From positions 23,732 through 87,731 of the forward strand of contig CAMUZG010000004.1 in assembly GCA_947165145.1 (NCBI GenBank): 64,000 bases of DNA. The letters are read 5' to 3'. Positions 24,747-33,100 of the stretch are shown here, piece by piece. The notes below the pieces were generated by a model that had not been told where the DNA came from, made no database searches, and saw nothing but the letters and a program-made list of their open reading frames with translations. Numbering within the stretch: the first letter of the stretch is position 1; each line of letters opens with the position of its first letter. Made by a program: the position numbers and the translations under genes. The DNA is from an uncultured Selenomonadales bacterium. Lineage in GTDB: Bacteria; Bacillota; Negativicutes; Selenomonadales; Selenomonadaceae.

Positions 24747-25769
24747 ATGCGGAAAATTTTTTTGGCAATATGTTTGGCGGTCTGCACACTTTTAACGGGT
24801 TGCGCAGATGATGGCGGTCAGAAAAACACCGTGCAACTTTTGTTCCCCGACCCGAACAGCGGCATTTGGAAATATATCGGCGAATTGTGCGCACAACTCC
24901 TGCGTGAAGCCAATTACGAAGTCGAACTTCATCACTGTACCAACGCCGCAACTCAAATCGAACAAATCAAAGAGGCTGTCGAGAAAAATCCCGCCGCGAT
25001 AGTTATCGGTGCGCAGGATACAGGTGCTCTCGGCGAAGCGTTGGCTCTTGCTAAAGAAAACGGTATTCCCGTCATTGCTTACGACAGATTGATTATGCAC
25101 ACCGACGCCATTTCTTATTACGCTTCGTTCGATAACACTTCCGTCGGCGAATTTCAAGCGCGGTACGTCGAAGAGAAACTCAATCTCAAAAGCGGCGCGG
25201 GTCCGTTCACGATAGAATTTATCGCGGGCTCTGCTGACGATACAAACGCTCCGCTGTTCTTCAACGGTGCTTACGATTATTTAAAACCGTACATCGACAA
25301 AGGTCAGCTCGTCGTCGTTTCGGGTCAACAAGATTTCAGAACGGTCGCAACGGACGGTTGGAAGCCCGAAAACGCTCAGCGGCGCATGACGGAAATTTTG
25401 CAGAAATATTATTCGGGCGGCAAGTCGCTGAATGTCGTTGTCGCCGCGAATGACGATTTGGCAGGCGCATTGATTCAAGCTCAACAAAGCGTCGGCTACA
25501 GCGGTGCACCGACAATTTTGACGGGACAAGATGCGGGCGCGAACGGTATCGCGAACATAAAATCCGGCAAACAATCCATGACGATTTACAAAGATCCCGA
25601 AGTTCTTTGCGGCAAAATTGTTCGCATGGTGAAAGCCGTCGTCGAAGGCAGTCAGCCCGCAATCAACGACGTGACCAATATCAAAAACGACGTGATGACC
25701 GTGCCGTCGTACTTGTGCATTCCAATGATTATCGACAGCACGAACGTAAACATCGTCAAGAAATTTTAA
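24747..25769 (+). CDS. sugar-binding lipoprotein (periplasmic binding protein type 1)
   Basis: A 340-residue lipoprotein with signal peptide and lipobox LLTGC at about residue 19. The rest follows the D-xylose/ribose-binding fold: AAIVIGAQDTGALGEALALA, IPVIAYDRLI, VVVAANDDLAGALIQA and TILTGQDAGANGIANI. No ABC ATPase or permease gene is nearby. The adjacency to a chemoreceptor suggests a sensing role. ATG at 24747 has GAGGTG six bases upstream. Confidence 0.85.
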   Translation: MRKIFLAICLAVCTLLTGCADDGGQKNTVQLLFPDPNSGIWKYIGELCAQLLREANYEVELHHCTNAATQIEQIKEAVEKNPAAIVIGAQDTGALGEALALAKENGIPVIAYDRLIMHTDAISYYASFDNTSVGEFQARYVEEKLNLKSGAGPFTIEFIAGSADDTNAPLFFNGAYDYLKPYIDKGQLVVVSGQQDFRTVATDGWKPENAQRRMTEILQKYYSGGKSLNVVVAANDDLAGALIQAQQSVGYSGAPTILTGQDAGANGIANIKSGKQSMTIYKDPEVLCGKIVRMVKAVVEGSQPAINDVTNIKNDVMTVPSYLCIPMIIDSTNVNIVKKF

Positions 25770-25775
25770 AACTTT

Positions 25776-25802
25776 TAATGCGGGATAAAATCTTTCCGAT
25801 AA
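25776..25802 (+). promoter_or_regulatory. possible sigma-28 (FliA/SigD) type promoter for flgG
   Basis: TAAT (25776-25779), a 15-base spacer and TCCGATAA (25795-25802) approximate the flagellar consensus TAAA-N15-GCCGATAA with one mismatch in each box. It is 58 bases before flgG. Confidence 0.4.
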
Positions 25803-25860
25803 AGAATTTGAGAACAAATACACAAGGACGTTAAACAAATACAAAGGGGATGCATTTCAG

Positions 25861-26652
25861 ATGATGAGATCGCTTTGGTCTGCGGCGTCGGGCATGAAGG
25901 CGCAACAGACAAATATGGACGTGGTCGCGCACAATATCGCGAACGTCAACACTTACGGCAATAAAAAAGTCCGCGCAGAGTTCCAAGACTTGCTCTATCA
26001 AACACTTCGCGACGCAGGTGGAACATCAGGCAACGGCACGCAATATCCTCAAGGCTTGCAAATCGGTTTGGGCGTCAGAGTCGCCGCAACGAACAGAGTT
26101 TTCACGCAAGGACCATTGCAGACGACAGATCGCCCCGCTGACATCGGCATTCAAGGCGAAGGCTTCTTCCAAATTCAGTTGCCCGACGGCACAACGGCTT
26201 ACACGCGCGACGGCTCATTTAAACTCGATTCAAACCGCCGACTTGTCACAAGTGAAGGCTATCTGCTTATCCCGAATATCACGCTTGACGAAAACGCCTC
26301 AATCGACACCTTAGTTATCAGCACGGACGGGCGCGTATCGGATACACCTGCGGGCGGCGAACAAACTGAAATCGGGCAGATAAATCTTGTGCGCTTCATC
26401 AATCCCGAAGGTCTTTTCTCCTACGGCAAAAATCTTTTCCTGGAGACAACGGCGTCGGGAGCACCGATTGAAAGCGAACCCGGTCAAGACGGCGCAGGCG
26501 TCCTTGCACAAAATACGTTGGAGATGTCAAGCGTGCAAATCGTCGAAGAAATGGTCAACATGATCGTCGCGCAACGTGCCTACGAATCAAACTCCAAAGC
26601 CGTCACGACCTCAGATTCAATGCTTGAGATTGCTAACCAGTTGAAACGCTAA
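25861..26652 (+). CDS. flgG: flagellar distal rod protein FlgG
   Basis: Builds the distal rod of the flagellar basal body. MRSLWSAASGMKAQQTNMDV and HNIANVNTYGNKK form the N-terminal rod/hook helix. The D1 region has GPLQTTDRPADIGIQGEGFF and AYTRDGSFKLD. The C-terminal helix is VNMIVAQRAYESNSKAVTTS. The 263-residue length fits FlgG rather than FlgF. It starts the flgG-flgA-flgH run. Confidence 0.96.
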   Translation: MMRSLWSAASGMKAQQTNMDVVAHNIANVNTYGNKKVRAEFQDLLYQTLRDAGGTSGNGTQYPQGLQIGLGVRVAATNRVFTQGPLQTTDRPADIGIQGEGFFQIQLPDGTTAYTRDGSFKLDSNRRLVTSEGYLLIPNITLDENASIDTLVISTDGRVSDTPAGGEQTEIGQINLVRFINPEGLFSYGKNLFLETTASGAPIESEPGQDGAGVLAQNTLEMSSVQIVEEMVNMIVAQRAYESNSKAVTTSDSMLEIANQLKR

Positions 26653-26668
26653 GTTGATTTGATGTGAT

Positions 26669-27382
26669 ATGAAAAGAATATTTTTTGTCGCGGCACTGCT
26701 CTTGATGTTGAGCTTGATGCCGCGAACTTTTGCTTATACGGTAAGTGGCGTCCAAATTCAAACTCTCGCGATTGAGGCAGTGGAAAAAGCTTTGGCTGAC
26801 CGCGGCGAATTTCGTCGACACGAAATTTTTTTCACGTCAACACCACCAGATCTCAAGCTGCCTGAAGGTATCGTCGACGTTAAGTCGGAGATTCCCGCCG
26901 ATATAAATTACGCAAGCTTGACGCCCGTGCGAACAAGCGTTTACGTCAACGGCAGACTGTACCGCACGATAAGTTTGACGGCGAAGATTAGAGTTTATGA
27001 CACGGTGCTCGTCGCCAATCACGATTTGCGAATTGAAGTTGCCGTAAGCGCGAACGACTTCCGCACAGCTGAAATTGCCGTCGACGGTCGTAACGAATAC
27101 ATCAAAGACGTTAAAGAAGTTGTCGGGCTCGTGCCGCACAGATTTATTCGCGCAGGTTCGCCCGTCACGCTGTCTTACTTTCAACAGCCCGTCGCCGTCA
27201 ATGCGGGTCAACGCGTCAACATCGTCATAAAGTTCAACGGAATCAAGGTGATTGCTCGCGGTATCGTGATGACGCGCGGGCGTATCGGCTCAATCGTCAA
27301 AGTCAAGAACGAGAGCTCCGAAAAAATTCTTACCGCCAAAGTCATTGACTCCCAGACAGTCGAAGTGACTATGGCAACGTGA
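26669..27382 (+). CDS. flgA: flagellar P-ring assembly chaperone FlgA
   Basis: A periplasmic chaperone for FlgI P-ring assembly. It has a signal peptide (FFVAALLLMLSLMPRTFA) and the SAF/FlgA C-terminal region VGLVPHRFIRAGSPVTLSYF and RGIVMTRGRIGSIVKVKN. The last codons ATG-GCA-ACG-TGA coincide with the head of a GCAACGTGACGTTG repeat, so the native C-terminus may have been replaced. FlgA occurs only in flagellated bacteria with an outer membrane. Confidence 0.9.
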   Translation: MKRIFFVAALLLMLSLMPRTFAYTVSGVQIQTLAIEAVEKALADRGEFRRHEIFFTSTPPDLKLPEGIVDVKSEIPADINYASLTPVRTSVYVNGRLYRTISLTAKIRVYDTVLVANHDLRIEVAVSANDFRTAEIAVDGRNEYIKDVKEVVGLVPHRFIRAGSPVTLSYFQQPVAVNAGQRVNIVIKFNGIKVIARGIVMTRGRIGSIVKVKNESSEKILTAKVIDSQTVEVTMAT

Positions 27383-27400
27383 CGTTGCATCTAATGTGAA
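27374..27400 (+). repeat. GCAACGTGACGTTG element at the 3' end of flgA
   Basis: GCAACGTGACGTTGCATCTA and the following ATGTG match the head of the family; the second half of the element is not evident. It supplies the flgA stop codon. Confidence 0.65.
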
Positions 27401-27476
27401 TATCTGTTCCCCCGCTTTCAAAGCTCGTTCAAGCTCACGAACAAAAAATTTCCAAACGTTCAAAGGAGGTTGCATC

Positions 27477-28058
27477 ATGATTAAAAAAATTTTCGCGGCA
27501 ATCCTGGTCGCAACGTTCATTGTCGCGGGCGGCACCGTCACTGCAAAATCATTGTGGGTCGACGGCGGCACCAAGAGTTTGTACGCTGACAAAAAAGCTC
27601 GCAACGTCGGCGACATCTTGACAATCGTCATCAACGAATCGACAACGCAGACCGCCACGAAGGCACGCTCAAATTCCAAATCCGGCTCAATCAGCGTCGG
27701 GAGCGGCACGGGCATTTTCGACTTCATCAAGGCGTTTTCGGCAAGCGGTTCCGACTCTTTCAAAGCTGACGGTTCAGCCACAGACACCAACCGCTTTATC
27801 GGGCAAATAACCGTTACCGTCGTCGAAGTCCTGCCTAACGACAACATGATCGTCGAGGGCACGCAATCTATCTGGCAAAATCGCGACGAACATAAAATCA
27901 CTCTGCGCGGCGTCGTGCGCCGTGACGACGTGACAATGAACAATACCGTTCCTTCAACAAAAGTTGCCGACGCCACGCTCAAATTCAACGGCAAAGGTCC
28001 GCTCAACGCCAAACAACGCCAGGGTATCTTGACGCAAATTTTCAACTTCCTGTTCTGA
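27477..28058 (+). CDS. flgH: flagellar L-ring protein FlgH, without lipobox
   Basis: Forms the outer-membrane L-ring around the rod. Recognisable segments are SLWVDGGTKSLYADKKAR, VGDILTIVINESTTQTATKA, FIGQITVTVVEVLPNDNMIV and LKFNGKGPLNAKQRQGIL. The signal peptide is followed by TVTAKSLW without a Cys, whereas FlgH is normally a lipoprotein. CAAAGGAGGTTGCATC precedes ATG 27477. Its presence implies an outer membrane. Confidence 0.93.
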   Translation: MIKKIFAAILVATFIVAGGTVTAKSLWVDGGTKSLYADKKARNVGDILTIVINESTTQTATKARSNSKSGSISVGSGTGIFDFIKAFSASGSDSFKADGSATDTNRFIGQITVTVVEVLPNDNMIVEGTQSIWQNRDEHKITLRGVVRRDDVTMNNTVPSTKVADATLKFNGKGPLNAKQRQGILTQIFNFLF

Positions 28059-28110
28059 GCGCGTCAAAAAATAATCGTTAATCAACAACCATGAACAAGG
28101 AGGTTACATC

Positions 28111-30173
28111 ATGAACACACGCTTTGAAACAATATCAAACCCCCCCAGTCAACTTGTGAGCTTACATTCGACCTGCAACGCTTCGCCGACCTCAACAGTT
28201 TGAGCAAAGACAGTAGCGGCGCATATCTCATCAGCTCCGTTGAAGACTTGAACACTTTGTCAGCTTATGTCAACGATAAGCATTACTGCGAAGGCTTAAC
28301 CTTCAAGCAGACGCAGGACATATTCTTTGATGAAGTGGCTGACGGTCAGAGCAACTTCACGCCGATTGGTAACAGTTCCAACAAGTTCGCAGGCACGTAC
28401 GACGGTGGTAACTTCAAAATCTACAACCTTGCGATAAATAATCCTTCATGGGGCAATCAAGGTCTGTTCGGTTGCGTCTTCCAATACGGCACAATTAAAG
28501 ACGTTCATCTCGTCAACGCGAACATCAGCGGCGATGATTGGGTCGGCGGGCTTGTCGGACAAAACTGGGGCGGCACAGTCACGGAAGCTTACGCGCTCAC
28601 TTTGCCCAAAGGCATCACTGCCAGCGAAGATAATGTTGTTAAGGTTTCGGGCAATATTGTTTACATTGGAACGGAGAATAGCGAAGTCACATTAACATTG
28701 TCCTCCAATGTTCTCGAACTCGCTAACATGTGTAAAATCACGGGCATCACGGACGCGACGGCGAACAACGACGGAACCTACACTTACAACGCCACGGGCA
28801 ATGCGACGCTGAAATATTTGGGCTTCCCGAAAATCACGGGACTCACATTTGTTGACGGCGACAGCGGTCAAGAATATTACAAAATCGCCACGCTCACCGA
28901 CCTGCAAACTTTGGCTGATTACGTCAACAACGGCGGCGACACGACAGGCTTGACGTTCAAGATCACGGCTAACATCAGCGGCGTCGACTGCCACATTGGC
29001 ACGAGCAGTAACAAGTTCAAAGGTATTCTCGACGGCTGTGGCAAGACAATCACAGTCAGCTACAATTCTACAACCGAGAACTGCGCGTTGTTCAATTACG
29101 TTGACGGCGCGACGATTAAAAAACTCACTGTCAACGGCTCAATCACAACTTCGGCAAAATACGCGGCGGGTATTGCGGCTCACACGTACGGCACAACGAA
29201 CATCACCGACTGCATCAGCTCCGTCACGATAACAAGCACAGTCAGCGGCGACGGTATTCACGGCGGCTTTGTCGGCATAGTTGACGGCGGCACAGTCAGC
29301 GGCAATGATTATGTCGGCGGGCTTGTCGGCTTCAACCAAGGCACAGTCAGCGGCAGTTCGTCAGGTGTCGAAGTCTGCGGCACAGGTGATAATGTCGGCG
29401 GGCTTGTCGGCGAAAACAGAGGCACAGTCAGCGAATCTTTGGTTGATGACGTCACCGTCACCAGCTCAAGTAATGATGTCGGCTCATTTGTCGGATTCAA
29501 CAGTACCTACTGCAAAGTCAGCGGCTACTATCACAACATCACCGAATTTACAGGCGCAGGCGACGCGACGGAAGTTTTCCTAATCAATTTGCCCGAAAAT
29601 GTCACTGCGACGGGTACGCTGAATTTCGGCAAAAAATATTATGCGGCGGCGGACACAACGATAACTTTGAACGCGGCGGAAGGTTACACTCGCGGCAACA
29701 TCACTGTCAACGGCACGCCCGACGATGACGGCGTCTTTACGGTAGACAGCGACACGAACATCACGGCAGACGTCACTGCCATTGTCGAGGAAGAAGACTT
29801 GAACGAATTCAACGCGACGTTCACGGCAACGATTGTTTACGGCGATGACAACGACGTCATCGTGCTGAACAACATCAACAAGAAACCGACCAAGACTGGA
29901 AGCTCACAGATTTACCAGAAGAATGACATTGCTGCGGCTACTCTCAAAATTTGGGACACGAGCGGCAGTAAGCAGGCAGTCCTTTCCGCCGCAAAGCTTA
30001 AAAAACTTTTCAAGGACTACGATTATTTATCAGACGAACAACAAGCTCAAGTTACGCGACTCTCAGAACTCGTACAACCTGCTAACATAATCACGACATC
30101 GGGCGGAGAATCAACCTTCACCAATCCGTTAACGACACCGCTTGCTTTGAACAGCAACAAGCCCAAAGATTAA
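28111..30173 (+). CDS. GLUG-repeat surface/secreted protein A; start and body in different frames
   Basis: A large beta-solenoid type protein. The ATG at 28111 has AAGGAGGTTACATC upstream but its frame stops after 31 codons. The main frame (TTG at 28200, 657 codons) lies one base back; slippage at the seven-C run 28140-28146 would join MNTRFETISNP to QSTCELTFDLQRFADL. The body has an N-terminal module (SSVEDLNTLSAYVN, FTPIGNSSNKFAGTYDGGNF) and GLUG repeats such as VGGLVGFNQGTVSG (about residues 114, 370, 398 and 424). The last ~115 residues are shared with the next two genes. There is no signal peptide. It is probably an adhesin or matrix protein. Confidence 0.78.
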
Positions 30174-30192
30174 TCCAAAGGAGATAAATCAT

Positions 30193-33100
30193 ATGGCAAA
30201 TCGACAGGGAACTCTCAAAACGCCGCAGGAAGTAATCAAAAGTTTTATGGCGCGCCTAGTCAAGCACGGCTACACCAGCTCAACATATTCGTTGGGTACG
30301 GCAATGTTGGACTCGGCAATCAGAGCGTCATCGCGATACATCAACGCTCAACAAGTTATCGACGCAATGTTGGCTGACCAAATGTTGGCTGAAAAGATGG
30401 CAATTGAAGAAGTTCTCGGCGAAGAATACGCTGACAAAACTTTGGCTGAACTCCCCGAAGATATTCTCTCTGCCAATGCAAAAAATTACGACCCTCAAAA
30501 TTTGAGCAACGCTTACGACATTTCTAACGACGCACGCACAACAGTCGAAGCTTTAATCGTTGAGCGCAAGGCTCAAATTTTCCTCGAAGACTTTTGCGGT
30601 ATCAAGCTCAATAAAGAGTTTTACTTTGAAGCCGACGGTCTCCATGTGAGCACGCACGACGTAAGCACCGGCAACGTCGACACGGGCGCAATCACAGGCT
30701 CCGACGCAAACATCTCGCTTCCGGCTTACATTTTTGACTCTGATGAAGTGTTTCAGGCAGTCGCCGCGTCTTATGGTGACAAAGCACAAATTGTCACTGA
30801 AACGTTTGAAACCGAAGATGGTCCTGTGGAAATTGAAATACTCGTTATCGGCACGGGCAAAGAGAAGACTTCTCAATCCGTCGTGCCCGAAACGTTAATC
30901 AACACCTACATCGCCTCGACCGACGCCGCGCAGAATATCAGCACCGGCACACGCAACTGGGTTGTTCAAGCGACAGCCGCTGACGATACAATCACTTCGG
31001 ACGGCGCAGACTCAATCAATTCGGGCGCAGGCAACGATCAAATCAACCTCAACAGCAACGGCGCAACCGTCACATCAGGCGCGGGCTCCGATAAAATTAA
31101 CGTTGCCGAAAACGTCAGGAACGTCATAATCAATGACCTCAGCTCCGACGACATCATGACAATCAGCGGCACCTTTGAAGTCGGCGCAGTCACCGTCGAA
31201 GACATGATGCTTGTTATCACCGACAAGACCGGCAAACGTAAAATCAGACTCGGCGACTTCGCAAACGCAACTGCCGCAACCGTCAACGTCGACGGCAAAG
31301 ATCAAAAGCTCGACGATTGGCTCACTGACGCGGGAATAAATATCAACGATTTTGCAACGGCGGACGAAACCGAGTCTTCCGACAATCCTGCACCTTCAAA
31401 TGACACGCCGCGAAATTCGGGCAACGCTGTCAATGTCAATCTCGACGATTACAAAAATCTCAAAGAAGGCGACGCTGTTAAAGTCGACAATCAAGACGTC
31501 GGCACGGTATCAAGCTCATATCCCGGTGCGACGACTTTCACGCGCAACGGTTTGACAATTCATCTGCTCGGCGTATCAAACTCAAAAGACGGCGAACCGA
31601 TTGACGAAGACGGCAATTCTACTATCACGCAGAAAACTTACGACGAACTCACCACCGACCAAAAGACAATCATCGCGGGACTGTTCAAATGGTGGGCGTC
31701 CGACTGTCTCACGCTCAACGAAGAAAGCTACGGCATCGGCTTCACCTCCAACACTGCGGGCATAAAAAATATCGGGCTCTACTTCTTTGACGGCGACGAA
31801 AATAATAAAACTCTTGCCACGGTTTACAATTTCGGCACGAATAATTCCGTCACGGACGGCGCGGTAACTGATCTCTTCCTCAACGTCAACATGACGTATT
31901 ACAAAGACATTTTGGCAACCGACGTTGACGGCACGAGCAGTTTTAAAGACGCAAGCTTACTCGACCGCACGTTGGCTCATGAATTCACGCACGCCGTAAT
32001 GTCGACCAACATCAATTACTTTGGTCTCCTGCCCGAATTCGTCAAAGAAGGTATGGCGGAACTTACTCACGGCATCGACGACGACCGCGGCTCGGAACTT
32101 TTCCTTATCGCCTCAAATGCAGATTTGCTTGAATACGGTCTCTACCTCTACGAACCTGGTGTTCCAAACGTCGCCTCCTATTCAAGCGGTTACATGTTCC
32201 TGCACTACTTCGCCACACATGCTGCATTGCAGACGATTGATTTGCCCGCGTTCGGCGACATCACCGTTGACGTCGACTTCAACAATCTCAACGTGGCGGA
32301 CGGCAGCGTTCTTTACATCGACACTGCGGAAGCCAATCCGACCATTCAAATCGCCGAAGACATGAACACAGCTTTAAGCATTCCCGACCCCAACGAAACG
32401 CTCTTGATTCTCGGCACGATAGGCTCAAATAACGGCGAGTTGTATTATTCCATCGACAGCGACATGGTCAAGCAGAACATCACCACGAGCGCGAACCTTT
32501 ACAAAGTTTTGGGGCTCAACGCAAATACGAAGCTTAACGGCTCCGCGCAGGACGAATACGTTGAAGTTGCCGAAGGCGCGACCAAAGTCAACACGGGCGA
32601 CGGCAACGACAGCGTTCAAGTCACGGGACAACACACCAGCGTTAACACCGGCGCGGACGACGATACCGTTTACATCTACGACGGCGGGCACAATATTGTT
32701 GATCTCGGCGACGGCAACAACGAAGTCGTAATCGAAGGTTATCCCGTCAAAGGCAACGGTAATTACATTCTCGCCGCAAATTTCGCAAACACGATTATCG
32801 GCGGCGACGGCAACGACAGCTTGAACAACGGATACGGCTACGGTTTTCTTGACGCTTACGGCTACGGCAATGCTTATCACGCTCATGAATATGCCGGTCA
32901 AGATAACTACGGTCAGTATTACGTTTACGGAAGCTATTACGACGATGGCGGCAATCTTGTCCAAGATTATATTCCCGTCAACATGGTTCTTTCTAATCAA
33001 TCCAACTCCTATTACAACGTTGACCTCGGCGACGGCGACAACCAAATCAATTTGGATTACGTCTACGACAGTAGCTTAAAGACTGGCGCGGGTAAAGACA

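Noticed and set aside
28200..28202. TTG at 28200 as the true start of the first GLUG gene
   Set aside because: It has no ribosome site, and the conserved TFDLQRFADL just upstream in the same frame would be lost.
32425..33045. 206-codon minus-strand frame rich in Val and Ala within the RTX array
   Set aside because: It is the complement of the Gly/Asp-rich RTX repeats and a composition artefact.
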